From assembly GCA_016706865.1 (NCBI GenBank), contig JADJIS010000003.1, positions 248,001 to 312,000 of the forward strand: a stretch of DNA of 64,000 bases, given 5' to 3'. Shown here piece by piece: positions 36,973 to 46,193 of this stretch; the first letter of the stretch is position 1; each line of letters starts with the position of its first letter. The position numbers and the translations under genes are program-made. The notes under the pieces were generated by a model. The model searched no databases and was not told where the DNA came from. It worked only from the letters and a program-made list of their open reading frames with translations. This DNA is from Bacteroidota bacterium (lineage in GTDB: Bacteria; Bacteroidota; Bacteroidia; Chitinophagales; BACL12).

Positions 36973-39900
36973 TTAAACTAATTTTTCAACTCCAATAACC
37001 TCAATTTCATCACCTGTCATAATATTGCTAATAATTATTGTATTGCTACTTGGATTAATAGATTTCAATTGAATATGCTTTTCCGGAAACAATTTACCTG
37101 CAACCTTCTTATCAACAGCCTCTATTATTCGTATTGTGCAATTTCCCTCATATTCATCTTCAATATTACTATTAAACACCAGTGTTATTTTGCCGGGTAC
37201 TTCCTCAATATTTGGCATGTAATTTAATATAATCCAAGAATTATGTGAATATTGCGGCAACAAGGCGTTTCCCTTTACTTGCGTTGCATATACTGTTTCC
37301 GGTAATTTCACATTGTTTTGATCTAATAGTAGCCACCCGTCCGGCTTAGGTGTTTTCTGACCTTTAATGAATTTTTTATATGCTTTTAGTGGGGAATATA
37401 CAGGAATGTATTTTATGAATTTTTCTTCCTCTTTTGGTTCAGCATGCAATTGGTCGCTAGATTGTTTCCTCTTTAGCGTTTCCTCAGATTCAGAAATAAA
37501 ATCATTCCAGGGTATATATTTAGAACCCATTTTGTCCATTTGAGTTGAAAATATTAGTAGACCTTTAAAACCATTAACATTTCCATCACCGGGCATTTCA
37601 TTTAATCTAGTTAAAAGAGCATTTTTCTTTGTGTCAGAAAATATTTCACCTTTAGCTTCGATTACATATATTACATGATCTTTGAATAAAATAAAATCCG
37701 GGTAGTATTTTTTAGATCCATAATTAAAATGAATGTTGCGCTGATTTCTCACCCAAAATGGTTTTTCAGTTGATTTTGATTCGTATTTAATGTCTTTTTC
37801 TGCGGCAATTTGATATTCTTGTTGCGGTTCTTCTGATGTTAAATTAATTTCTTTAGTTTCATTCGGTGTATTAGTTAATAAAATGTTATCCAAGTATTCG
37901 GCTAGTTGCAATTCGGTATAAGAATCGAATTTTTCATAGTCATATATCGATTTTTCATAACCATGAAAATTGTATTGACCTTCAATTAATTCAATAAGTT
38001 TGCTTTTGTCATTGACTTTATACCTAAGATTTTTCTTTCCAATTTGATCTTCCGGTATGTTTATCTGATAATCATGGAATACTTTTTTCATACTCCAACT
38101 ATCTTCATCATTGAGTTTTTGAAAGTCAAGTATGAAGTAGTCTTTTTCAATTTTGTTTCGGTAATAGAAGCTGAACGCATCTACAAATAATTTCAAAGCA
38201 AGTTTATTGTCTGCATCATCTAATTTATAATACTGTAGGCCTATTTGATTGAAAGTATCTATGTAGTCCCTGAACGCTTTTTTTGATGTTTCTGTATCAG
38301 GTAGGCATGGTAGATTTTTCTGCACAATGCCATAAATTTGTTTAAGTTCCTTTTCTGTTATGTTTAGTGTTTCCGGTTTGCCTCCTTTCTCTTTTATTTG
38401 TTGGTGATAAGTATTCTTGTCAGCGAATATATCTACCTCTATAAAGAATTGTTCCGGCCTGTATTTTAGAAACCTTTTGTTTGTGTCGTTTTCCCCTTCA
38501 AAACAGTTGTCCTCCATGAATTTTGAAGTGATGCCCTGAACATTGGTTATCAGTGAAATTAAACTCACATCCTGTTTTGCTTTCAAATCGGCTTTAATGT
38601 GCGGAATGTATTTGCCTGTGAGTAGATCGGACTTTGCCTTGTTAATTATTGGTTTGCGGGCTTTATCAAAACTAAGGTACTTGTTGTTCAAACCAAATTC
38701 CTGACGGATTGCTTCTATTACTACCTCAAAGTTTTTTCCCTGGTCACAAACTATATGAAGCATTTCAGCGTTAGCCTTTAGTTTATCATTTTCGTCATCA
38801 AATTCTCTTTTGTCTTTGTTCAGCCTTATTCCTCTACCAATAATTTGTTTTACTGATGTTTTAAAATCCGTTTCTGTGTCATTTATTACTGCCATTGAAA
38901 AAATATTCGGAAGGTCAATTCCTTCATCAAGGCGCTGCATGTAAACAACTATTTCAACATTGTTCTTGCGGATATTCAGGAACTTCTTTTCAGTTTCTTT
39001 GTCGGAATTGCCGTAATAGAAAATTGCTGTGCTTGCTGCCTTTTGTATATCGTCCCGGAGCAATTTTATTTTGCCCTGATATTTTTTCTTATAAAGGTCG
39101 GTGAGCAAGATTGTAATTTCAATGTTTTGCACTTTTATCTTTTCCAAAATGATGTTGATGTTGTCTACATCATTGGCTAATTCATTTTTGATATAATCAA
39201 AAACTTTTTGCGTGTAGATGGTATCGTTCTTGACTTTTACAAATGCAACGGGTTTCAGGTTTTTACTCTTTGGGTCTAACAGCACTGCTTCTTTCTTCAG
39301 TATGTGAATGAGGAAAAGAGTAATGATTTTTAATTTTTCATTTTCGTTGACTTCTTTCTGTTTGCCTTTGTTTCCAGTAGCTAACGCAACTGCCCTCACT
39401 AATTTTCCGTGTCCATCTTCTAAAAATCTCCGTATGTCGTATTTGTAAATGATGGTTTGATTTTTCTTGTCAAGCCCTTTTTCGTTTTCAATTGCGGTTG
39501 CCGTAAATTCTAAAACTGCCTCTGGGTGGAAGTTGCGAATGATTTTTGTTGCAACCCTTGTTTGAGCATGGTGAGCTTCGTCAGTAATTACAATTAGCTT
39601 TTTGTCTTTGAGAAATTGTTTAATGCTAATTGTATGACCTTTTTCATTTTTCCATTCAGCAGATTCCCATGGCAAGTCGGTATTAGTTGCATTTGCGCCA
39701 AACTTGCTGATGTTGAAAATGAAAATATTAGCATCCTTCTTTGTATCAAAAAATAAATTCTGTGTGTAGTTATCGCCTGTAATCAAGTTGAAAGTAAAGG
39801 GAGTATCATCTGCCCAAACTGATTCAATGCCGCCAATATGAAAGTTGCGAATTGTTTTTTGATAAATGTCTGTTGAAGCTGGGGTTATGATTAAGAAATT

Positions 39901-40275
39901 GTTGATGTCATATTTCTGGCTGAGAAAATAAATGCTCGCACCCATGAGCATTGTTTTGCCTGAGCCGGTTGCCATTTCATAACTGAGAAAGGGGGCTTCT
40001 TTTCCTGTTTCTTCATCAACAATTTCCATTAGTTCTTTTTTCTCAGGCTTGTTGTTGTTGCTCTTTAGAAGGTAGTCAAGCATAAACAAAGCATCCATTT
40101 GATAGTAGCGGAGCGGATGTTTTGTGATGCCATTTTCAATTGAATTGAAAATGGCAAAATCACTTGTTGCAAACAAGTTGTAAGAGGCTGCGCTTTCCCT
40201 GTATGTCTTTACAACATTGTTTAACAACTTGGAGTGCTTCTCAAAATATGTATTTGAAGTTTTCTTTTTTGCCAT
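36973..40275 (-). CDS. res: Type III restriction enzyme Res subunit with C-terminal S24-like extension
   Basis: 1100 residues. SF2 helicase core: Walker A in YEMATGSGKTMLMG (about residue 110), DEAHH box in VITDEAHHAQTRV, FTATAIENEKG, MQRLDEGIDLPN, and motif VI in QIIGRGIRLNK. A PD-(D/E)XK nuclease core follows at about residues 855-880: KKYYPDFILFKDHVIYVIEAKGE. This much is standard Res: with Mod it cuts unmodified DNA after ATP-dependent communication. Unusually, residues about 955-1100 resemble an S24/LexA-like peptidase fold (ATQVKGNALLPQYSHNSWII, then a GKITLVF strand), but Ala replaces the catalytic Ser of the GxSM motif. The gene starts 3 nt after mod. Confidence 0.88.
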   Translation of the reverse strand: MAKKKTSNTYFEKHSKLLNNVVKTYRESAASYNLFATSDFAIFNSIENGITKHPLRYYQMDALFMLDYLLKSNNNKPEKKELMEIVDEETGKEAPFLSYEMATGSGKTMLMGASIYFLSQKYDINNFLIITPASTDIYQKTIRNFHIGGIESVWADDTPFTFNLITGDNYTQNLFFDTKKDANIFIFNISKFGANATNTDLPWESAEWKNEKGHTISIKQFLKDKKLIVITDEAHHAQTRVATKIIRNFHPEAVLEFTATAIENEKGLDKKNQTIIYKYDIRRFLEDGHGKLVRAVALATGNKGKQKEVNENEKLKIITLFLIHILKKEAVLLDPKSKNLKPVAFVKVKNDTIYTQKVFDYIKNELANDVDNINIILEKIKVQNIEITILLTDLYKKKYQGKIKLLRDDIQKAASTAIFYYGNSDKETEKKFLNIRKNNVEIVVYMQRLDEGIDLPNIFSMAVINDTETDFKTSVKQIIGRGIRLNKDKREFDDENDKLKANAEMLHIVCDQGKNFEVVIEAIRQEFGLNNKYLSFDKARKPIINKAKSDLLTGKYIPHIKADLKAKQDVSLISLITNVQGITSKFMEDNCFEGENDTNKRFLKYRPEQFFIEVDIFADKNTYHQQIKEKGGKPETLNITEKELKQIYGIVQKNLPCLPDTETSKKAFRDYIDTFNQIGLQYYKLDDADNKLALKLFVDAFSFYYRNKIEKDYFILDFQKLNDEDSWSMKKVFHDYQINIPEDQIGKKNLRYKVNDKSKLIELIEGQYNFHGYEKSIYDYEKFDSYTELQLAEYLDNILLTNTPNETKEINLTSEEPQQEYQIAAEKDIKYESKSTEKPFWVRNQRNIHFNYGSKKYYPDFILFKDHVIYVIEAKGEIFSDTKKNALLTRLNEMPGDGNVNGFKGLLIFSTQMDKMGSKYIPWNDFISESEETLKRKQSSDQLHAEPKEEEKFIKYIPVYSPLKAYKKFIKGQKTPKPDGWLLLDQNNVKLPETVYATQVKGNALLPQYSHNSWIILNYMPNIEEVPGKITLVFNSNIEDEYEGNCTIRIIEAVDKKVAGKLFPEKHIQLKSINPSSNTIIISNIMTGDEIEVIGVEKLV

Positions 40276-40278
40276 GTT

Positions 40279-42081
40279 TTACTTTTCTAATTCTGCGAAT
40301 ATTGCGGAAGGCACTTTAATAACTTCAAGGTCTTCGGGTTTTGAATCATAAGCAATTTCAATCCCTCTGTTAGTGAAGATGTTTATGTATTCCGGTGAAT
40401 ATTTTTTCTTAACTGTTTTATAGAGGGTTTGCAATTCATCATAAGTGATGTTGCCTAATTTTCCTTTTGGTTCATTCAAAGTAACTATTGCAACACGATT
40501 TTTTGAACCGATTTGCTGAACACCTATTACAGGTTGCTTTTCTGTTTCAGAAAATAATTTGTCTGCTGAAAGATTTATTGTGTTGTCAATAATGTAGTCA
40601 TAGGAAAGGAGGAATGATTCTTCAATAAATCTTTTTCCTAATGACCAATTAAAATCACCAGTGCCTTTTGAAAGATCAATCTTAATAATTGAATCACCTA
40701 AATGATAGTATTTGAAAGAACCTCCTCCTTGCCATTTTTGATTCTTTGTGATTCCGCTATCATCGGAACCACTTAAAACTTTTTTTAGACGAGGGATTAT
40801 CAAAGTGTCTGCATGTTTACCAATTTCAACACCTACCCATTTTCTTTTCATTTTATGAGCAGTTGCGAATGTTGTTCCTGAACCGCCAAAAACATCAAGA
40901 ACAAAATCACCTTCATTTGAACCAAAAGTCAAAATTCTTTCGATAATTGCCTCCGGCTTCTGACCACCTTCAAACTCCGACCTTTCCTTGCTCATTGGGT
41001 TGATAACCTTAATATCGGTCCATAAATTTGAAATTGGTTGACCTTGGTAGTCGTCAAGAAAAACCCTTCTATTAGGTCTGCCTTTATTATTCCAGTGTAA
41101 ACGGTCAGTCTTATCCATCTTAATGAGATTCTCCTTTGACATCATCCAACCATATTCAGGGGTGTAACCCTTATATTCATAGCGAAGCGTTTCTCTCATC
41201 CCCAATTTTGCATTTCTCTCAATAGGAGCTAGCATGTACTTTTTGCCTTTCAGTTCATTTGTAAATCTTTCTGCAATGTATTCCTGTGTGTTTTCATCAT
41301 CAAGAGAATAGATTTGATTAAATTCTGTTCCGGGGGTGATGCTATACCATAAAATATAATCTGTCACATTATTTAAGCGATTGTTCGGGTTTGCACTACC
41401 GCCACGCCTTTTCCAAACTATATCATTGATAAAATTCTCCTGACCAAAAATTTCGTCTAAAAGGACTTTCAACCTAAAAACTTCCTTATTGTCAATCTGA
41501 ACAAAGACAAAGCCATCACTCCTCATTAGTTGCTTTATCAGAATAAAGCGGTCACGGATGAGAGTTAGCCACTCAGAATGACCTAAGTTGTCATCATAAT
41601 GTTCAAACGCTGAACCAGTGTTGTATGGAACATCAAGGTATGCACACTTAATTCGTTCAGCTTCAGGTTTGTTTGCAAAAATCTTTTTTAAAGCGTTTAA
41701 CCCAAGAAGGTTGTCACCTTTGATTAAAATATTTTCAACAGTAGCATCTTCCTTTTTTGATTCTTCAATTTGTAAAACTTGTTCTGTGCCTGGTATTGTT
41801 CCTTGTTTATCTTTTGAAACTGCTTTAAATACTTTTTGAAGTATTAGAGGACGGGCTTCCTTAATTCTAATGTCATTGCTGTTTACCCAGAACGGTTCAA
41901 GCCCTCTGCCTTCATCATCAATAATTTCATAAAACAAAGCATCATCTTTGTTTACCCAATTCATTTTAGGGGCTGGGATGTCATTTTCAGAATGAATGGT
42001 GTCCCCTTCTTTTTGGAGTAAAACGGAAAACTGTTTGTTATACCAATCTAAGGATAGTGAGCCGGTGTATGTTTTTGCCAT
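40279..42081 (-). CDS. mod: Type III DNA methyltransferase (Mod subunit)
   Basis: 600 residues, beta-class adenine methyltransferase. The order of motifs is catalytic motif IV first (LDVPYNTGSAFEHYDD, about residue 150), then SAM motif I near the end of the catalytic region (DFVLDVFGGSGTTFATAHKM). The target-recognition region lies between them and includes GMRETLRYEYKGYTPEYGWM. Motif IV reads DVPY instead of the usual DPPY; the second position is less conserved, so activity may be kept, but it is unusual. It methylates one strand of an asymmetric site to protect the host. Spacing to res is 3 nt and to the upstream helicase gene 9 nt. Confidence 0.9.
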   Translation of the reverse strand: MAKTYTGSLSLDWYNKQFSVLLQKEGDTIHSENDIPAPKMNWVNKDDALFYEIIDDEGRGLEPFWVNSNDIRIKEARPLILQKVFKAVSKDKQGTIPGTEQVLQIEESKKEDATVENILIKGDNLLGLNALKKIFANKPEAERIKCAYLDVPYNTGSAFEHYDDNLGHSEWLTLIRDRFILIKQLMRSDGFVFVQIDNKEVFRLKVLLDEIFGQENFINDIVWKRRGGSANPNNRLNNVTDYILWYSITPGTEFNQIYSLDDENTQEYIAERFTNELKGKKYMLAPIERNAKLGMRETLRYEYKGYTPEYGWMMSKENLIKMDKTDRLHWNNKGRPNRRVFLDDYQGQPISNLWTDIKVINPMSKERSEFEGGQKPEAIIERILTFGSNEGDFVLDVFGGSGTTFATAHKMKRKWVGVEIGKHADTLIIPRLKKVLSGSDDSGITKNQKWQGGGSFKYYHLGDSIIKIDLSKGTGDFNWSLGKRFIEESFLLSYDYIIDNTINLSADKLFSETEKQPVIGVQQIGSKNRVAIVTLNEPKGKLGNITYDELQTLYKTVKKKYSPEYINIFTNRGIEIAYDSKPEDLEVIKVPSAIFAELEK

Positions 42082-42090
42082 AATATATTT

Positions 42091-44811
42091 TCAGTTTGAT
42101 TTCTTGAACCTGCACACACACTCCGGGTTGTTACAGGTATGTTCAAGGTTGTTGTTTCTAATGTCGTTTGCTGCTAAAATGATTTTGTTTTTTATTCCTT
42201 CAAGGTCATTTGCTGTGAGTTCGTTTTTGTAACCTTCGTTAGTGTCAAGGTTGTATATCTGTAAAAAGTCAGCATTTTCACCGGTCAAAGCACGATAACC
42301 TAAGGCGTAAAGCTGCAACTGGTCAATGGTTGCGTTGTATGCCTGTGAATCTTCGGTTGATTTGAAATCAACAATTGTTTTTTCAAAAGTGCCATCAAAA
42401 TTTTTCTTTTTGATTAAATCCATTTTGCCACTTACTAAAATGCCATCTCCTAAGTCAAGTTGTATTTGCTTTTCTGCAAATTCAATTTGATTGAACTCCG
42501 GTGAGTTTTTATCATAGTAAATGTTTACTGCTGTGTCTGCCTTTGTTGTCATGTCAGCAGTTATCTTTTCAGTTGCATAAGGAAAATTTGTGTGCCTATT
42601 TAAAAGTGTTTCTAATTCTGCCTTTGTAATTTGGTTTCCGTCAAGATATTCTCGGTGCAATTCCATTAGTGTATTGTGAATAGCAGAACCGTAACCCATT
42701 CTTGCACCCAATGGAGTTTGAAAACCATAAAAAGTATAAAATTTAAAACTGTATGGACAATCAAAAAATGATTTGAGCAACGAGAATGTGAGTGAAATAT
42801 TTGACAAGTCCAAAAACGGTTTTGGTGTGCCATGTTCTCTTTCTGAATAATTACGATTGGGTGAAATAATTACATAGTCAGAAGCTCTTACTTCATTTCC
42901 AAAAATTGATTCATTCCCTTGCTGCCTTCCATCGGGGGCGCGGCTCATTAGAAGGAATTTTTTTGCTCTGGTGATTGCTACATACATTAATCTTCTTTCA
43001 TCTTCCGGTCTTGGAAAATATCTTTCAACACCTCTGATTAAAGTTCTTTCAATGAAATGCCAAACTTGTTTTCCTGATGGTTGTTTTGATGGCAAATAAT
43101 TTTTATTCAGGCCGGGAATAAACACTACAGGAAACTCCAAACCTTTAGCTTGGTAGATAGTCATTATCTGAACTGCGTTTGGTGTTTTGTAAGTGTTGTT
43201 TTGCCAGCCTTCGGGATAGTAATCTCCGGCTGAGTAAATTAAGAAACTGAGAAACGTTGAAAGTTTTCTGTCGGGTGGATATGTGAAGTAAATAGTTTCA
43301 AAATCATTTATGATTTGACTGAACATTCCAAGGTTGTAAAAAATTATTTCTTCGTTGCTGAACCCTGTTACTTCTGCTGCTTCATCAGAAAAAAGGTCTT
43401 CACGGATTCCTGCTTTGTCAAGGAATGTTTGAAAGATTACCTGTATGTTGAATCTTTCGTAGTAAGTGTTTTTGTTGGGCTTGTTCTTATCAAGAAAAGC
43501 AATGGCATCGTTTAGTTTTTCCTCTGTTATATTATCGCTGAGTGAAAGCCAATGATGTTTCAATGTTTCTTTGTCAAGCTGTGCATTGAGATACATAAAG
43601 ATTGCCTTTGATGCACCTACTTCATGCCGTTGGAATAAATTATTTACACCTGAAACAATGAAAGGAATTTGTGCTGCTTGCAGCGCTTCAATTATTGCAT
43701 CTGCTTTTTTCCATTTACGGACAAGTATTACAAAGTCAGAGTAATCAAGTCCCCGGTGTTCTAATTCGGGTTTGTCCTGAAATAGTGTTCCTCTTAAATT
43801 GCGAATTGAATTTACAATGTTTTCATTTTCTTCTTCAACTGTAGTGAACTGGTTGTAAAGTATATCGCCTTTCTCATAGGTTTGAAAACCCTTTGCAACC
43901 ATTTGTTTAGGAAGCCTTACTGTATTGTTGGTGATGACTTTTAAGGCGACATCAACAATTGCTTTTGAACTTCGGAAGTTATCGTTCAAGATAACTTCTT
44001 TTACATTTTCATAACGGTCTTTGAAGTGCTGTATGTAATCAATATCACTACCACGCCACTGAAAAATTGTTTGGTCATCATCACCAACAACACAAGTGTT
44101 TGCACCTAATTCATACAATTCTCTTACCAGTGCTTCTTGTATTGGGTTTACATCCTGATACTCGTCAACTATTAAGTAACCAATGTTGCTCAAAATTTTA
44201 TTACGAAAGGCATTATCATTTTTGATGTAATGAAATGCCTTTGTCATTATCATTGTAAAGTCAAGGTAGCAGCTTTGTTGAAGTGTTTTTTCATACTGTT
44301 CTAATGCAGTGAAAAGGTTTGCCGGAACATCTTCACGATTATGAAAATCTGCTTCACGAAGTATGCCCATTAACTGTATGAAATGCCCGGTGTCTTTGAA
44401 CCGCTCCATGTCAAGGGCTTTCATTCCAATTGTTGAAAATTTTCTTTCAACAAAAAGTTTCAACTTGATTTCATCAAGAACAGAAAATTTTTGAAACTCG
44501 TATTTGTAATCCTGTAAAACGTTCAAGCACCAAGCATGAATTGTTCCGATATACATTTCTGCAAGTCCTTTCAAATCGGGTAATTGCTCACGGCAAAGTT
44601 TTAAGATTCTAGCCTGTAATTCACCTGCTGCTTTTTCGGTGTATGTGAATGCAATTACTTTTGAAGGTGGTGTGCCTTGTTTCAGTATGTTGATGATTCT
44701 TTCTGAAATAACCTGTGTCTTGCCTGAACCCGCGCATGCAATTATCAAAAGATTCTTTGAAATTGTATTTATTGCATCTATTTGCTCAACAGTATACTTC
44801 ATATATCCCAA
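42091..44811 (-). CDS. UvrD/PcrA-family helicase with C-terminal RecB-type nuclease and Fe-S cysteines
   Basis: 906 residues. SF1A helicase: Walker A IACAGSGKTQVISERI (residues 24-39), Walker B LIVDEYQDVNPIQ, VVGDDDQTIFQWRGSD, QIMTIYQAKGLEFPVV and MYVAITRAKKFL. The C-terminal PD-(D/E)XK (RecB/Cas4-like) domain shows GKMDLIKKK, TIVDFKSTEDSQA and QLQLYALGY. A Cys in DCPYSF (about residue 684) together with Cys 893, 898 and 900 fits an AddB/Cas4-type 4Fe-4S site. It precedes mod by 9 nt in the same operon. Such helicase-nucleases could degrade DNA cut by the restriction enzyme. The true start may be the second Met (residue 4). Confidence 0.9.
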   Translation of the reverse strand: MGYMKYTVEQIDAINTISKNLLIIACAGSGKTQVISERIINILKQGTPPSKVIAFTYTEKAAGELQARILKLCREQLPDLKGLAEMYIGTIHAWCLNVLQDYKYEFQKFSVLDEIKLKLFVERKFSTIGMKALDMERFKDTGHFIQLMGILREADFHNREDVPANLFTALEQYEKTLQQSCYLDFTMIMTKAFHYIKNDNAFRNKILSNIGYLIVDEYQDVNPIQEALVRELYELGANTCVVGDDDQTIFQWRGSDIDYIQHFKDRYENVKEVILNDNFRSSKAIVDVALKVITNNTVRLPKQMVAKGFQTYEKGDILYNQFTTVEEENENIVNSIRNLRGTLFQDKPELEHRGLDYSDFVILVRKWKKADAIIEALQAAQIPFIVSGVNNLFQRHEVGASKAIFMYLNAQLDKETLKHHWLSLSDNITEEKLNDAIAFLDKNKPNKNTYYERFNIQVIFQTFLDKAGIREDLFSDEAAEVTGFSNEEIIFYNLGMFSQIINDFETIYFTYPPDRKLSTFLSFLIYSAGDYYPEGWQNNTYKTPNAVQIMTIYQAKGLEFPVVFIPGLNKNYLPSKQPSGKQVWHFIERTLIRGVERYFPRPEDERRLMYVAITRAKKFLLMSRAPDGRQQGNESIFGNEVRASDYVIISPNRNYSEREHGTPKPFLDLSNISLTFSLLKSFFDCPYSFKFYTFYGFQTPLGARMGYGSAIHNTLMELHREYLDGNQITKAELETLLNRHTNFPYATEKITADMTTKADTAVNIYYDKNSPEFNQIEFAEKQIQLDLGDGILVSGKMDLIKKKNFDGTFEKTIVDFKSTEDSQAYNATIDQLQLYALGYRALTGENADFLQIYNLDTNEGYKNELTANDLEGIKNKIILAANDIRNNNLEHTCNNPECVCRFKKSN

Positions 44812-44959
44812 TAAATAGGTTTATACCTCAGACATTTGACATGGCAAGGGTGATTTTTTGCTTTAAGGGAATAAAACAGGGTATCTGCGCAAGTAAAAGA
44901 TACTATTGCACTACATTGGTCAAAAATATCATTTTTGGGGTAATAATCAGCCTTTCAGC

Positions 44960-45160
44960 TCAATTTTTTTTGGTTTTATTGGTATTTCGGTTTGATCTAG
45001 TAGACGCTGCATGCAATAGGATTAATATAATTCCGGCAGCGGCTAAGGCTAAAATGATTACTATTGTAGACTTTGAAGTTCCGATTTTGGCTGGTAAACT
45101 GATTTTTTGAGCAGCAGAAAGCGTTGCCGTAAGGTCTATAGCTTTATAAGATTCTATCAT
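44960..45160 (-). CDS. Small single-TM protein, unknown
   Basis: 66 residues with one strong hydrophobic helix (TIVIILALAAAGIILILLHA, about residues 32-51), a soluble N-terminal part (ATLSAAQKISLPAKIG) and a basic C-terminal tail (RSNRNTNKTKKN). It is the tail-in layout of a bitopic small protein. It lies upstream of the helicase gene on the same strand but 150 nt away. Not recognised; it could be a membrane-acting peptide or a chance frame. Confidence 0.4.
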   Translation of the reverse strand: MIESYKAIDLTATLSAAQKISLPAKIGTSKSTIVIILALAAAGIILILLHAASTRSNRNTNKTKKN

Positions 45161-45437
45161 ATTTCCGAAGGTTTAAGGTTTCCTGAGATATGGAATACCC
45201 ATACTCAAAGCAAAAAATGCAGTTTAATTATCAGGTAATTTCAATTGGTGGGTGAGGTAATTGAAGTTATACCTTTTAGTCTTAGGAGTAAAATTAGTAA
45301 ATTAGATATTTTTGTATCTACGTACAAAAGGGCTTAGGTTTAAAGATTTTGTCCGAGGTCACCTTGTGACAAGGCTCTTCGCTCTTGCTTCAGGGCAGTG
45401 ATTTTTGGAATTGTTATTATTGAATTCGGCTTTAGTT

Positions 45438-45862
45438 TCAAAGTTTAAGAGTCCAAAAACCTTCAGCAATATAGCCAGTTATCATATATTTTCTATAAGG
45501 CGTGAAGTATGGTAAAATACTATCTATCTCCTGATAGATCATTCGGATTGACTCAATTTTGTTTTCTCGAGTTTCACTTAACAATTCTTCTAATTCAGGG
45601 GTAGCAAAAATAGCATCAAAAAATTCATCTAAATTAGCATCCTCGTCCGCTACTGTTTCAACAACCTGATCACTTTCATTACTTTTGGGTAAAAACGATA
45701 ATAAAATAAACTGCAAACGAGGAAAAGCCATAGTCGCAACATAGTGGCCAATTCCATCCTCGTTTGTTGCATTGAGGCTTGAATAGCTAAATAAAAACCT
45801 ATGATTGTCTGATTTGTAAAATGCTTTAACACCTTTTATAATATGAATTTTATTATTCTCAT
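45438..45862 (-). pseudogene. Unknown acidic protein, apparently frameshifted at a short A run
   Basis: The frame from 45731 down to 45438 (MAFPRLQFILL to EGFWTLKL) is open upstream to about 45887 with coding-like sequence (VKAFYKSDNHRFLFSYSS, NEDGIGHYVATMAFP) but no start codon. An ATG at 45862 leads MRIIK in another frame. Adding one base to the T run at 45848-45851 joins them into MRIIKIHIIKGVKAFYKSD, a protein of about 142 residues. The C-terminal half is acidic (ETVADEDANLDEFFDAIFAT). No family recognised. It belongs to the minus-strand group with the kinase-like locus. Confidence 0.5.
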
Positions 45863-45932
45863 TTTGTTTATTGTTTATTGCACCTTAATAATTCTGTTTA
45901 ATTTGTTGTATGCTTTTCACAGCATTCCGCAA

Positions 45933-46169
45933 TTATTCCCATTTTGTAAATGGTTTTGTAAACGTCATTTCCGGCACTTCAACAACTGATGCCATTAACA
46001 ATCTTAAATATTTAATAGATTCGTAATCTGTTAAAAAGCTGGATTTTTCCTCCGGTTTTAAATTGAGTGAAAGGGTATTGTTAAATTCAGGGCTGTGTTT
46101 TAGCATGTTTTCGAGATAGCCTATGGTGATTAGGATGTTGTGGGCGTGTTTTTTGGGATACACTCTCAT
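45933..46169 (-). CDS. Small protein with a His-containing helix, unknown
   Basis: 78 residues. It starts 24 nt after the stop of the receiver-TM gene on the same strand. The N-terminal stretch KKHAHNILITIGYLENMLKH resembles an H-box/HPt-like helix, but it is too short for a full four-helix HPt domain. The rest is KPEEKSSFLTDYESIKYLRL and a tail without motifs. It may assist phosphotransfer or act as a small regulator. Assignment is speculative. Confidence 0.45.
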   Translation of the reverse strand: MRVYPKKHAHNILITIGYLENMLKHSPEFNNTLSLNLKPEEKSSFLTDYESIKYLRLLMASVVEVPEMTFTKPFTKWE

Positions 46170-46193
46170 TAAAATAATATTTTTATTTATAAA

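Noticed and set aside
44715..45110. Plus-strand ORF of 131 codons
   Set aside because: Antisense to the start of the UvrD-like gene and to the small TM gene; the product has no recognisable features.
45650..45832. Minus-strand ORF of 60 codons
   Set aside because: It is the wrong frame over the frameshifted unknown gene; the other frame continues the protein more convincingly.
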